From Macrophomina tecta (lineage: Eukaryota > Ascomycota > Dothideomycetes > Botryosphaeriales > Botryosphaeriaceae): a stretch of DNA of 64,000 nt. This document shows, piece by piece, positions 10,255 to 23,700 of this stretch. The notes beneath the pieces are model-generated. The model was not told the origin of the DNA and did not search any database. It worked only from the letters and a program-made list of their open reading frames with translations. Position 1 is the first letter of the stretch. Each line of letters starts with the position of its first letter. The position numbers were made by a program, and so were the translations under genes. Location: contig JAKSGN010000006.1 in assembly GCA_024180945.1 (NCBI GenBank), positions 1,860,001 through 1,924,000 of the forward strand, read 5' to 3'.

Positions 10255-13106
10255 ATGAACAATGGACCGGGGCAGCCAGAGTCCACCACTACCGCCCGGG
10301 CAGCGCCTTTCTTCCACCTCCCCCGCCGACCCTCCATAACCCCTCCGCAGCGGCCTCAGGCTTCCATTCCGCAACAAGCCTCGCCCACCTCGCCGACAGC
10401 CTCTCCGACCTCGCCCCGCCGCCCCTCTTCGTCGCGCTCCTCATGGTTCCATCCCTCTGCCCGCCGGCCGCGCACTTCCCCCGGGCCCCGCCCCTCGCCC
10501 TTCAAGCGCTCCAGCAAAGCCTTCCCCGACGAGCTCAAGCGCGACTCCGGCTTCGCCCCCTCGACCGCCCGACCCTCTCAAGACGGGGACCCGCGAGTGC
10601 CCCGCGTCCCGAGCTTGCCCACTATCGTTGTGCACGACGAGCCTCCGCGCCCTTCGACAGCCAACAATGTGAGTGACCTTGAGACCATCAGCCGCTGCAG
10701 GAGCATTGAGACCGACATTCCTGAGGCCGACTTTGACGACCTCGCCGAAGCCAACATCGCCTTTTCCAAGAGAGGGACCCTGCTCCTTAACGGCAAGAGG
10801 ATGAATGAGATGATACGCTCCACCACGGAGCAAGAGGACGCCAGGCAGAAGGAGGATGACGCAAAGGACAACTCGGAGGGCGCGAGGGACGACCGTGGCG
10901 AGCAGCGGACTGAAGGGCCGACAGGCGAGCAGAGGGATAAGCAGGATGGTGAGCGGGCCCAGCACGTGTCAAACCCAGGACCGAATCCAACCACAGACCA
11001 TGCACGAGACTCCAAAACGGCCACCGATACAGAATCCGTCAAGGATATCATACCTGAACTTGCCATCCCCCGTCCAAATCCCCATTCAGATGCGCCAAGA
11101 GCTGTCAGTTTGAGCGCCATGACTTCAGAAGGGCGAGCGTCCACTGCTTTGTCAGCTAGGCCGGCATCGAGAAGTAGGTCTCTGGCGCCCCGCCGCAACT
11201 ACCCCGGAACCCGCGTGCTGTCCGCCGACGAAACGATGCTTTCGAAAAAGGTTCGTTGCATGTACGAGTACGGTGACGAAAAGGCTGCGGATTGGGTCGT
11301 GGAGCCAAGCATTCGTGTCGATGGGTCGATTGAAGAAGAGAATCCGACCGACGCACCTCTGGATGAAGACAGCTTGCAGATCACAAAATCTCGACAGCAC
11401 GGTGATACATTACGAAGCGCAAGTATTGTTAGCAGAGCAACCAGCATGATATCAAAGGAGCCGCACGAACTAGCCGGTGGGATAGAGGATTGGGAGGACA
11501 TCGACGGCTACGAGGTCGACCGGTATGGCTTTATTCTTCCGAAAAAGGTTGAGTCGACAGATCAACGTGAGTCCATGGTTACCTTCGAAACGCCCAAACT
11601 CCAACGCGTGGCAACGCAATTACAACTTGCCTCTGAGGCTCCGAGGCGAAAGCGCACCATGCGTCGAACTGGCTCTATCGCCAGGTCCTCGAGAACCAAT
11701 TTCAGTAGCCAGCCCAAGCGTCTATCCTCTAGCAGGTCTCTTCGCCCACCGGAGTCCGTTTATACTACCAGGAGTATCACATCGGTTCGATCGAATATCC
11801 TCAGAAATGCTGCCAACAGGCTACCGCACAATCGAAGCAGAAGATTGGTTGACGAAGCTAGCGATATGCTCACCCTTCCACCCGGGCTCGCTGCCATAGC
11901 CGAAGAAAAAGACGGTGGACGCACCGTTGAAATGATGAAGCGGAAGGAATGGCAAAGAGAAGAAAAGTGGCGGAAGATGGGTAAGCTTGTGGGTCAAGCT
12001 CCAACGGGCGGCGGAATGCTCTTCGAATTCGACACCAAGAGCCCCAAGCTCATCGAGCGGACATGGAAGGGGATTCCGGATAGGTGGCGAGCCTCTGCAT
12101 GGTATGCGTTCCTTTCGGCCAGCGCGAAAAAGGATCCGGACAGCCCTCCGGACGAAGAACTAGTCGAGGCATTTTACGATCTACAAGAGGAAGATTCCGC
12201 AGAGGATATGCAGATCGATATGGATGTTCCCCGGACAATCAGTCATCATATCATGTTCCGGAGACGCTACCGCGGCGGGCAACGACTCCTATTCCGTGTT
12301 CTGCACGCCTTCTCGCTCTATCTTCCAGACACCGGCTATGTCCAGGGCATGGCTGCGCTTGCAGCCACTCTTCTTTGTTACTACGACGAGGAAAGGGCCT
12401 TCGTGATGCTGGTGCGGCTGTGGAAGTTGAGGGGTCTGGAACGCCTGTACCAGTCTGGATTCGAGGGTCTCATGGAAGCCTTGACTGACTTTGAGAAATA
12501 TTGGCTTGCTGGAGGCGAAGTCGCGCAGAAGCTGGTAAGTCTTGGCTAAACCGGTCACACCGCATTTCTAGTGCTACCCATGCTCGCTTCTTGGTTGGCA
12601 GCCCCAGTGCTTAGCACCGAGCCGAAAGAAAGAGCAAGGTCTGGACTATGTCCGGTCCTGAATCGAAACAACGCCCTGAGATCTTAGTGCTCGCTATAGC
12701 GCACGGTTGGATATGGACTCGTATGTGCTAACAAATGAGACAGGAGGAACTCGGCGTACACTGCACCGCTTATGGAACGCGTTGGTACCTAACGCTCTTC
12801 AACTACTCGATCCCATTCCCGGCACAGCTTCGCGTGTGGGACGTATTCATGCTGCTCGGAGATGCCGCTACATCCTGCGAACCAAACAATTCATTCGGTG
12901 CCGATCTAGACGTGTTGCACGCCACCTCTGCAGCGCTCATTGACGCCACCCGCGAGATTCTATTGGATTCGGACTTCGAGAATGCAATGAAAACTCTGAC
13001 CTCCTGGATCCCGGTAAAGGATGAGGATCTGCTTATGCGCGTGGCGAGGGCCGAGTGGAAGCAGAGGAAGAAGCGAGGCAGGGCTAATCCTGCTGCCACC
13101 GGGTAA
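10255..13106 (+). CDS. TBC-domain Rab GTPase-activating protein
   Basis: Accelerates GTP hydrolysis by a Rab/Ypt GTPase in membrane traffic; which Rab is not deducible. One intron at 12535-12743 separates exons of 2280 and 363 nt, giving about 880 residues. Residues 1-600 are low-complexity and Ser/Pro/Arg-rich with phosphorylation-prone stretches and a VDRYGFILPKK segment. The TBC domain starts near residue 600 (TWKGIPDRWRASAWY). It carries the arginine-finger region (IDMDVPRTISHH, in place of IxxDxxRT) and the glutamine finger YVQGM. After the intron it continues with GVHCTAYGTRWYLTLF, FPAQLRVWDVF and LLGD. The start is the ATG at 10255; the frame is open slightly further upstream only through a GTG. 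The Gyp/Msb-type domain arrangement is typical of fungi. Confidence 0.92.
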
Positions 13107-16100
13107 TGCTGCATCGCCATATGTTGCCGGAGCCGAAAAAGAGATGGGGCCCCGATATCTAATTGGCAAGATTAAACAGGTCGCGTTCGCACTCGAGCCT
13201 ACTGCACAACCTCACGGCAAAGGTTGCATCGATTGCGTAGAGGGCGGCCGAGGCTAGACTCGAAATGCTGACTAGGGGCTGCGCCTCTTGCGAAGCAACT
13301 TTACGCTCCCGAACCACCTACCTGTTCGGGTATCACAACCCGGAGATTTCCTTTTTCCCATCCTTCGTCATTGCGGCCAGGTTTTTGCTTCGGATCAGCC
13401 ACAAAAACTGCCTGAATGGTGCGAAAAGCAGGGCGATGTCGCGTGGCCTGAACGTGGCCGCCCGTTATGTGCCTAAGCGAGATCTTCTGCGTGAGTGAGG
13501 GGTGGGAAAAGACGCGCTCCTCACCATCTCTGCCTTGGTTTTTTGCTTTTTTTTTTTTTTTCTTTTTACAACCGAATACCCCGATTGGAGATTCCTTCCT
13601 GATGTGTAATACCCGACCATACGCTTTTACACGGCTGCCGTCTCGTCTGTCACTTCTTTTCCCTTTCCTGCTTTCGCTTCTGATAATTGGCCCTTTTTTT
13701 TTTCATATATACATCTTCGCGAGAAAGGCACCGGTCCGTTAGCAATTTCGTAATGCAAGGAGCTCCGTGTGGCCAAAGTCCCATAACTCATGAGGTCACA
13801 CTTATTGCTGCATTACATCTTGCCTTTCGGAGGTCTTTTCTGCTGTTGGGAAGGGCTGTGGTTCTTTGTTACCAGTTAGCGTTCTCTCGGGTACGGGGGA
13901 CACTTCCGGGGCAACCAACGAGTACATCGTTTGCGCCTCCCCGATCATCGACAAAAACGCTGCTCCGACGTCACGTAAAAACCCACGGGCATATTCCGCT
14001 ATCATTTTTTTTTTTTTAACACTATTACTGCAACCTTTTACCGGCCTTACCTCCACACACACACTCTCTCTCTCTGTTTTTGCACGTAAATCTCACTCTT
14101 TCACACCGCCTCAAACTTTCTTTACTTTTTTTTCTTCTTCCTACTGATCGCTTCCCTGCCTTAGCGGGCGCGGTTAATCATGCATGCAATGCTTTCCCAA
14201 GCCGATCGCGCGCTTGCCCCTGCTATTCTTCCGTTTGCGCTAACGGAGCTGGAGTCCAACCGCTGACTGCTGAGGTGTTGCGCGGCATTTGTGGCCCTTC
14301 CGAACCATTGTTCTTTGGATTTTCTTTTCCTTCGATCGTTTTCCCAGTCTGTGTTTGTTTGCTGTTATCGTTTCGCGGTTGATACCAATCATGTTGTCGC
14401 TGTTTGGTGGGGTGTGTGTTGGGCTGAAAGGGGAAAAAGAGAAAGGTCAATCCTCTCTTCTGCGGCCTTTGTACATATATAACAATAACGGTGCAAAACT
14501 TTCATCGTATAGAGTGTTTGGGAAGGGTTACAGAGATCGGGATGGAAAGGTGCGGTACAAAACAATAAAAGCACGGAAGGGAAAGAGAGAAAGAAAAGAG
14601 ACATTATTTTAGTAGTAATCGCTAATGATTGGTCTGCCAGCAAAAAAAAAGTCCAGTCGTTCCACGACGCGAGGATTGTTAACAAGACTAATGCATCAAC
14701 TAACCAGAGAATTCCGATCAATCAGTACGGGAAGAGAATGAGAGTGAAGCAAGATGAGTGGGGCGACATCGGAGTTTTCTCTGGTTTTATTTTGTTCCGT
14801 CGAGAGTCATCACCTTTCCTCGTCGACGTTTTTTTAATCTGGTTATCTGATTGACGGGTAAACGGCACGTCAGGGTCCTTCTCATCCCTCCGGAACATGA
14901 AAAGTTAAAAAGGAGAAGGGAGAGACAGGGAAAGGGTTTGTGGAGCCCTGGTTTGTAATCAATGACTCGGCACCATTTTCTCTTTGTTCGCAATGACTCT
15001 TGTTGATTGATGATGAGGGGTGAAGGATCACGATAGGCGGCGGTTCAAAAAGAGGGGCGAAGTTCCGGGTATCCCGCTACGACGTGAGCAAAGGCACCGC
15101 GATTCTGTTTCGGCAATATTTCATTAATGTGATTGCCAGGGTCAAATTGGTTCCGCGCGGGCGGGGGAGGGGAGAGAGAGAGGGGGGGTGGGGTGGTGGG
15201 TGTGTGCGTGTAAGGTGTTAGTGGATGGCGGGAGCGATGGGGGAGGAAAGAGGGGTGTTCCCGGCATCAAGGTTTCCCTGCGGTTCCGTCACCCGGGGAG
15301 CGGAGCAACAGAGAAATTGAAAATAGTAAGAGAGACAGACAGCTCCCCGGTTTAGAGAGCTGCGGGCGGACCCGTGACTGCAGTGGTTCGGGGTTGAAAG
15401 GCCCAGGTGTGGGAAGGCAATGATCCCTGGGGGAATTCGCACCGGGTCACGCTTCAATCCTCTTCAAACTCCCCGAAACTTGGATGTGACTAGGCATGCG
15501 TGGATTGTGGGTGTGCGCCTTGCTGTATGCCCCTTCGTCGCCTGTGCGTAAGAGGCTTGAATTGTTTCTGCACCTTGCATTTCGAGAGGACGGGATGTGC
15601 CGAGTAGTATGGTCCAGGCGACCTACTTGCTTGTGCATCTTGCCCCTAACGGAGTGGTGCGGGCTCAGATACGGAGAGATCAGTGCAAAGAAGGAGGCAT
15701 CGTTGAGCCATGTCCATGTGAGTGCGTGTGCGCGTGCGTGTTGGGCGCAGTCGTCGCGTACGTGCGTTACAACTGAGCGATGTTGCTCGTGAAAGATGGC
15801 GTCTGACATGTGGGACCATCGTGCCGTCAGATTAGCGGCGCCGGGGTCTTCGCCCATCAAGTGAATCTGGAACACTCCAAGATGATCAATCTAGCAATCT
15901 TGCGTGTCAATCTGCAGAAGGTAGAAGTCACACCAATGGGAGGCATCAGAGTGTTCTCTTTTTGGTGTCCCGTGGGTGGTTGTAAGGAGGGATCGGCACG
16001 GCCGAGATGTCTCCATTTATTTTCCATTCCCTGTTCGAGGAAAAAACGGAGTTTGCAGGTACTCCGCCCAGCAGCGAAAACACGAGATCTGGAGGACATG

Positions 16101-16996
16101 TCTCCGTGGCGGTCTGGGCTGCGTGCCAACCGCCTGGGAGCCTTCTCCGCTTTTCTGGAGGTGCTCAGAGAGGGGGCCGAGCAGTACGGGTATGAAGGTG
16201 TGCGAGACTGTAGAAAGAGGCAAGTGATTGCGGGCTGAGGTGCCGCAGGTGCCGGCAGTTGCCTGTGAGCACGGGCAGCTGAGGCGATGCGGGCTAGCTG
16301 GGTTACAAGAGTTGACGCCAGACGCGGACGACGAGGTGGATTGATAGGCCAGGAGGCGTCCTTTTTCCTTTTTTTCCCCCCGCGCCCCTTCGCTCCGGCA
16401 CCTTCTTAGCTGGCCTGAGCAACTCGATTCGTGGTCTGGGAGCACGCGACTCGTGGGAGCTCGCCGCAGAGGTCGGGTCGCGACGTGCGTCGTTGCGGAT
16501 CGCACCTGGCTCAAACGAGGAAGAGGAGCATCTCGGCGCACGCCGCTGGGCAGGGCCGGAGAAAGAGGAATGGGCGGCGGAAGTGGCAGTTGCGGGCGGC
16601 TATGCAGGTGGAGCTTGAGAGAGCAGCGGGCAGTGGTGATGGTCGAGGGCGACAGGGAAGCGGTAGGCACTCCGGGGCGGAAGACGCAATCTTGCCAGAT
16701 TGAGGGGCCGCGCGTAGATCATCACACCACTTTTCGCTCATCGCTGCATCTTTGGCAGCTCTCGAATCGCTGGAAAAAGAGGCGCACGCGCGGAACTGGG
16801 AACTGGGAACCGGGGACGCAGCGCGCGCCGGTGAGATCTGGCGGCCGTCCCAGCCATCGCCGCCGCCGCCGACAACAGGTTGCAGATGCGGGCACGCGCC
16901 GCGCTCGCCCACGACCACGCCCACGCCCTCACCCCCGCCGCGGATCTGCTGCGCATGGTTGGCTGCGTGTCGGCCGCGGCGAGGACGAGGAGTCGG

Positions 16997-17033
16997 ACGA
17001 GGCAGAGGCAGAGGCAGAGGCAGAGGCAGAGCA
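16997..17033. repeat. (GAGGCA)n hexanucleotide repeat
   Basis: About five tandem GAGGCA units inside the GC-rich leader region. Translations give repeated Glu-Ala or Arg-Gln dipeptides; no gene is implied. Confidence 0.85.
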
Positions 17034-19154
17034 AGAAGAATAAGCGGGCGGGCGTTGGCGGGCGACACCTGGGCAGGCTCGACTTGACGATTAGCGATTG
17101 GCGATTTCCCATCCTGGCCGCGCAGATCTCGCCTGCGCCTGCCTGCACGCCTCGTCCTGCCGCCTTCGCCACCACAACCCTCAACCCTCCGCCTCGGCTG
17201 GTCCGCTTCTGGCCACTGTGCCCTCATCCAGCAATCGGCATGCCGGCCTCGTCGGGAGCGACGCACACGCCCCGGCTCGTGCTGCCGGAGCATGCCTTTT
17301 CCCGCTGACGACTGCCCGCGCGCGGACGACACCGCTGCCCGCCGCCGATTATTCCCCGCCTCGCGTAGCCACTGCAGCCTGTCTGCTCGGCTGCCGTGGT
17401 GGAGCAGCAGCAGCGGCGGCGGCAGCGCGGTCCAAGGTCGTCGGCCGAAGAGTGCGAGAGGGGGTGGCAGGGCGCTGGGCATCTTCCGTGGTCACTCTTC
17501 TCATCTCGCCAAGTCGCAGACGAGGAGGGGTTGATGCCGCTGGCAGGCAGAAAACGCACGTAATCTGGCGAGGCAGACGGCCGGCCATGTCTCAGCGTCA
17601 AACCGATAGCAATTCTCTTTTATTTTTCCGCTTTCTGCCCCCTCCGCTCCCCTTTAGACTTCGCATGACGGTCCTGCCATGAGCCCGGCGTTTTAGCAGG
17701 GCCCGTTTGGCTACCCGCGTCTTGAGCATGTTTGGAGGCGTCTCAAGGCTCAATTACGCTTAACGGGAACAGGGGCCCTAGCAGCCGTTGTTGCTTTGTG
17801 TTATTTCTGCTTGTTTGCCTAGGCGCGCTCTAGCCGCAACGGGCAATACGCGTGCCGGGGAGCCCATCGCCCTCCCTCACCGCATTGGGTTTCGGATATT
17901 CCGCGTTTGTACCCTGCCTCGCGCTTGATTGGAGCGCGCGGCCTGCATGACATCGCTCTAGCTCCTGCTGCCTCTGCTTTTGCACCGACTCGCTCAGCGG
18001 GATGGGCGCTTTGCGGTGGAACGCGCAGCGTCTAGATCCCGATGTGACCAGATCTCCTCGCCTGATCGGGAGCGCCACGGCGTTTCAGCTGAGCCGGCCA
18101 GGCCCAAAGGGCTGAGTGACGGAGATGAGGCGGCTGCAGAGCGCTGCCGTGGGGCGCCATGACGAGCAGCGCGCGCGCGTCACGAGAGAAGACTGGGGGC
18201 AGCGGCGACGGCAGCGGCGTCGGCAGCACTGGGAATGGCAATGGCAGAGCGGACGTTGAGCAATGCCACTGCAACGTCCGGCGGTGGAGATCATTACTGA
18301 CTTATCGATTGCATGCCGTCCGCCTTGCTGCGTCGATCACGGGAGGAGTGGCAGGCTGGCGTATCTTCTTTCAGCCCTGGGCCCTCTGGCAGATGCCGTT
18401 CCTGGCAGCGCAATGTCGGGCCAGGGGCGGGCGTTTCGCATAGAGCGGCGGCGGGAGCTTGGTGCTGGGCCTCATCAGAGCCAAATTGCTGGAGAAGCGC
18501 GCGCGGTCCTTCATTTTGAGCAACTCGCGATGGAAATTGGGCAGTGGTGGGACTGCACGCTCCTGGCGAAATGACGCAGGCGGGCTGGCAGGCAGGGGAC
18601 ATGGGCAGCGGGCGCGGGCGCGGGCGTGGGCGTAGGAGAGCGGCGCGCCTGAGCGAGGGCGGGGGCGCGGGCGCAGTGCGCGGGCACGCTGCGACGAGGA
18701 TGCGCAATGGCCTATGGATGGATGGGCGGTGGATGGATGGATGGGAGCTGGAGCAGCAGCTGGAGCTGGCGGTGCACGGCGCTAGCATCTGCAGGTCTTC
18801 TCGACGCGCTGAGCGCCACACCTCTGGGGTCCACTGCCCGTTCGGGCTGCGCATTTGCCGCCGCGCGCCCCCAGCCTGCCGTTGAAGCCGAGCCGGCCGC
18901 CGCGCCCTCGATGCTCTGTCCCTCGCCGACCCTCCCAGGCCTACGTGATCGCCGGCCCTTCACGCGAGCGCTGGATCGACCGCGCAGCCAGCGAGCCCGT
19001 TAGCCTTACGGCATGCGGCAGGCGAATCTCCCACCCGGCCGGTAAAGGTTCCTGCTCCTCAAAATGCCTCTAAAGAAGGTAGCCTCCCAGTCGCTCCCAC
19101 CGCCCTAAAAAAAACCCCCCCAGCTGCCCATCTGCCAGCTCGCATTCTTACTTC

Positions 19155-19215
19155 TCTTCTTCTTCTTCTTCTTCTTCTTCTTCTTCCTCCTCTTCTTCTT
19201 CTCTTCTTCTTTCGC
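19155..19215. repeat. (CTT)n pyrimidine tract
   Basis: A nearly pure CT stretch made of CTT units immediately upstream of the coding region at 19257. Pyrimidine tracts just before start sites are common in fungal promoters and leaders, or it may be the polypyrimidine part of a leader intron ending at the CAG before 19286. Confidence 0.8.
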
Positions 19216-19256
19216 TTCTGCTCAATGTCGGTCGCTGCCGTCCGCTTCTGACCCTC

Positions 19257-20788
19257 ATGTTACTCACGCTTTCACAACCGACCAGATCGGACTTTGAGTT
19301 CAAGCATCCCCATGATTATCCTCAGGCCAGGTCCTATACGCCGTCCGCACGACACTCCCCCAAGGTGGCCAGCGGTCCCAGCCCGCTCTCCCAGTCACTG
19401 CCGGCCAGTGCTCCCTCCACGATGAGCACCTCTCATCGCGGCCTGCCGCCGCCTGCGGCCATGACTCTGCCGGACCCCAGCCGCACTGCCCCGCCGCCCA
19501 TGTCAGTATCGCAGTCCCTGGGCCAGATGCCCGCCCCGCCCCAGCAGTGGCAGGGCGCCGAGGAATCCATGCGGAACTGGCTCTCCGCCAAGGCCGAGGA
19601 GGACAAGAGGAAGCAGGAGGAAGAGAAGACGCGCCAGGAGACTCTGCGCCTGGAGCAGCGCAAGATCGAGCAGTCCATGTTGCGAGAATCCATGCAGGGC
19701 GGCGTCCCTCCCCAACTCGTCCCCATGATATTTGCCGGCATTGGTGGCGGCAGTGCCGCAAGTGTCACTGTCGACTGGTTGCAGCAGTATGTTGGTCAGC
19801 TCCAGGCTCAGCAGCAGCAGGCACTTGCACAGACCCAGGTGTCCCCGGATATGCGGCGGGGAGAGCAGAGGATGATCAATCCCGCCCAGCCAGGCGTTTA
19901 CGCTGCCGCCCAGCAAGTCGTAGCAGCACCGCCCGTCGTACCTGCACAGGCCCCGGCTCAGCCCGCCGGCGGCCCTTTCTCAGCACCCACATATACCGCC
20001 GTTGGGAGCATGTCTCCCCGAGGACGGGCAGGCTCGGGATACCCCCAGCATCCAAAGCCGCCAGCGCACTCGCAGCTACCCCGGCTCACTACAAATGAGA
20101 TGCAAATCCAGCAGCCCCCTCAGGCACAATCTCTCAGCACGATTCAGCAGTCACAGCAGCAGGAACCGCAGACATCCTCCCCCTCGATCTACTTCCACCA
20201 CTGGGTCCCTCCCACCACCCAGTCAAGTTCTGGTACGAATCCTCCCGCGACGCCGTCAGGTAAACACCACAAATAGGAAGCGTCCAACACAGTCTGACAG
20301 CTTACGAACGCGGTATAGACTATGCGAGCTCGCCCAAGAAGCGTAAGGCGCAGGGAGCGCACCAGGCAGCACCTGCGCCGACTTCTGCGCCGCAATATAC
20401 TTCGCCCTCGTTCTCGCATGTGTCAGGCTCGTCGACATCGACACCGGGTCGCCGTGGCCACGCACGGACTCGGAGTGACCAGTCTTCGCGAGGGTACGGT
20501 ACAGAGCACACGCAGTACACCGGTCGGAGCAGGGCAGGCACGCACACGGGTGCCGAATCGAGCTCATATTCCGAGCGGCATGCAAGCCACGATCCTCACC
20601 GACGAGAGCAGCTCCACCAGCTCCAGCAACCGCAGCAGGCGGCCGACGAGCGTGGGAACCATGGCAGCGACGGAGAGGGCTCGGAGAGGTCTTCGCTAGT
20701 CCAGCGCGAAACGCGACCCTCTGTACAAGCGTCCCAGGGCTCGCGTCCCAGCACGCCGACGCGGGAAGTGGGGACTGGCCGGGCGTGA
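19257..20788 (+). CDS. Pro/Gln-rich nuclear protein of unknown function
   Basis: I do not recognise a named family. Two exons with an intron at 20260-20318 give about 490 residues from the ATG at 19257. An alternative start is a tiny exon at 19064 spliced into this frame. The N-terminus has SDFEFKHPHDYPQ, then a Pro/Ser-rich segment. A charged coiled-coil follows (SMRNWLSAKAEEDKRKQEEE through LRLEQRKIEQSMLRESMQ), then a hydrophobic patch (PQLVPMIFAGIGGG) and Gln-rich runs. Directly after the intron comes SPKKRKAQGAHQ, a good basic nuclear localisation signal. The tail is Ser/Arg/Gln-rich. The coiled coil, low-complexity arms and NLS suggest a transcription co-regulator, which is inference only. 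Confidence 0.75.
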
Positions 20789-23700
20789 TTCTCGCCTGCT
20801 TGGGGCCGATGTGAATGGTGGGGCTGAAGAAGAGAGGGCCGCGCAGGAGAAAGCCGCGGTCGTGCGGCCACGGGCTCGTGTGACCGCTGACGTTGACGAC
20901 TTCTTTGCAGCTCACCTCCTCAGTTGGACCCCCGTCGGACTTTGGGCTGGGGAGATTACGGATTGCGGCGACGACTGCTGAGAGCCGAAGCGAGATTGGC
21001 CGACCCGCCAAGGCCTGGTTCTACTCCTCAATCACACATGCCCTCCGCAGGGCCTGTTTCAGCACGCAAACCCACCCACCATTTCCTATCCCGACCCCGC
21101 CGGCTGTCTCCGCAACTCGATATAGCCAGCTTGCGACAGCTATACCTCTGCTTTGTCCTGTTCGGTGCCATTGCCGCGGCTCATTTGCGTCTTCCGAGCT
21201 CCATTTACCTTGACTTCGTTTCACCAGCGCCGGCCTTTTTTTTTACTTTTTTCTGCGCACCATATACCCGGACTTCGGCTTGTTACCTGTTGTCTCGGCC
21301 ATTATAGACTTCGTTCTTCTCTTCTGGAATCGCTCATTTGCTACGACTTTCAGGGTCCCCAGCTTCTTTTTCGCGTCCTACCCCGCGGCCACGCAGCTGC
21401 TTGGATTCCTATCTAGCCGCGGCGGCTCATTGCACCGCATTGCGCTGTCGATCATCTCCGACGCGCAATCTGCATCATCGTCGTTCTTTGGGACAAGTCT
21501 GGCTGCCGGCCCTACTGCACTGCAAGCCATTGCAAGTCTTGGCAGCTCACCGGGTCCCCAGGCGGAGATCCTACGATTTCCGGAGACACGCAATGAAGGC
21601 CGAGCGAAAGCTTGCGCGGCTTGTTCTTCACTCGCTTCCTTCGTTATATTTTTTTTTTTTTTTTCGAGAGTGCTTTCATGCTTACTCGTGTTTCTACTGT
21701 CGGCGAGGCGGGGCTTTTTGGACTTTCTGTTTTGGTTGCAGATCACACAGCTTCTTGCTTGGTTCACACTTATGTGCGACGCCGGTCATACCGTTAGCTT
21801 CAATTGCTGCATTGCCTGGCGCCATCCGCTTCTTTGGGGGTCTTCGAGTTCCGCCTGTGGACTTTATCTTACATCTGCGACACACCAACTATTGGGTCCT
21901 TGGCCTCCATTAGCAGCGGTCATACCGGCATTTTGCCCGCTGTCTGCCGGGACTTTCGCTTTTCTTATTCTTCTTATTCTTCTTCATCTGCGTTCACTTC
22001 TTAGGGCCCGGTTTAACATCTCATCATTTACCTCCTTTTTTTTCACGCACATTACTCTTGGCAGCGTTCAGCGGGAACAGGGCTGCGAGGCCGGTGGCGG
22101 GTTGTTATGACTCTGTTGATAGTCTGAGCCATGATCTCTGCGAGTCTCATCCCGGACATTTGACTTCTTCTTTTTCTTTTTCTTTTTCTTCTTCTTCTTC
22201 TCCTTCTCCTTCACTATGTTGGACCCATTTGTATATATATTCTATGTTGCGACAAATGAGCTGCGCCGGAAATAGACGCCAGGACACCAGAGGCTTCAAA
22301 GCAGAGGATCATTATTCACTCATTTTGCGCACACTTTGTGGAATGAAGCGGTCCTTGGTTTGGGACGCTACAGCAGGCAGATTGTGTGTCGTTTACAGTT
22401 TCCTCGCCAATTCCTGGGGGACACTCTGACCTAGCTGTTAGTTTGTAAGTACCAGAACTGGGACTTTGCCGGCCGCTGCTGACCATCCTAGTAGTACTCT
22501 ATCAGAGTTCCGTAAGCGAACCCACGGCGCCGCAGTGTTATCGCTAGCTCCGTGCGTAATTTCCCGGCTTTTGATCAGGATTGAGGTTAGAGATTTACCC
22601 GCGAGTCGAAAGCACTGGATGGCGCGCCTTCCAAACTTCCCGCATCATCAGCTCGATGGCGTCATTTATCCGATATTGTCTTCAAGCTCCAGATGCTGTT
22701 CCCTGCGAAAGGAGTGGAGAGTCATAGGGATGCTTTATCGAGCGGTTAGCTAAAGGACCAAGCATCTCATTCGGGATAAAGTGACGGCCAGTTGCACCAA
22801 TTTCCAAACCCAACAGCAGCCATGCTCCGAAACCGAGGATGATGAGAGAAGTCTCTGTGTAGTGTTTGCTCGCGTCGAATACGAAGTGCCGAAGAAGCTT
22901 TTCTCATTTCATGAAAAGAGAGAAGGCCTTCATGCACAATCTACAACAGCTAGAAGACGGGCGGTAGCGATGGCCCGGACGCGCGTCCCCCTTAGCCTAC
23001 TCGGATGGGAAATCGACATGCCTTGTTCGGCCAGCAGCGGAGCGGGATCCGGGCTGTAGAGGGAGGATATCCGGCACGAGACTGTTGGAACCTGCAGCAC
23101 CCCTCCCCGCCCAGAATAACGATAATGGCTGGCGACAGACACATACACACAGATGCTTTACACAGGACGCCGAGGCCCGGTTATGAGGGCGGTTCACATG
23201 CATCCCAGCTACGTGCTTGTCTCGGCGAGCGGCACCCGAGGCGGCCGTAGCCGCGCAGCCCCGGGTAGGCACGAAAAGGCGTTCTAGATTTTCGGAGCTT
23301 TGTTGGAATGGACCTGGTTCACCCCGGTTATCCGCCTGGCGGTGGCTTCTGTGTTTGGCGCTTCGTCTCCGGGCTGCCGCCCACAGCAAGGGATCGAGGA
23401 AGGCGAGAGACACAGGAATGAGCATGCGAGACGTGTGCGATCAGCAACCATTCTTCGAGATTTCCAACGTGGAGTTGCCACAGCCATACGATCTGTCATT
23501 TTTTTTTTGACCTCTTGCTACTGCTGCTACGTGGAAAGAAAAAAAAATAAAATTGGGGCGCCCGGGCTGGGATGCATCAAAGCAGACTGGTCTCCGCTCT
23601 ACGCGCGGGGCTATCATTTCCGACCCTTGTCGCCCTGTTAAATTCTACAGAGCGCCTCTTTATAATGAGAGTGCGGTGATAGGACGCCATTATACACGGC

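Larger units (their letters stand above)
13107..19256. other. Long non-coding stretch (about 6 kb) upstream of the P/Q-rich nuclear protein
   Basis: No gene could be supported on either strand. The first part (13.5-14.9 kb) is rich in T runs and C/T-rich tracts. The 16.4-17.6 kb part is very GC-rich, with long overlapping Arg/Ala/Pro ORFs on both strands. Simple repeats occur at 16997-17033, 18714-18746 and 19155-19215. The most likely content is the 3' end of the TBC gene plus a long promoter and leader for the gene starting near 19257. A short first exon with ATG at 19064 (MPLKK) followed by an intron is possible. Confidence 0.5.

Noticed and set aside
16511..17482. 323-codon minus-strand ORF in the GC-rich leader
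   Set aside because: Arg/Ala/Pro-rich with overlapping long ORFs on both strands, as expected from GC-rich non-coding DNA; no motif or intron signals.
21280..22110. 276-codon plus-strand ORF rich in Phe and Ser
   Set aside because: Hydrophobicity comes from C/T-rich tracts, with no conserved block and no clear start context; not supported as a membrane protein.
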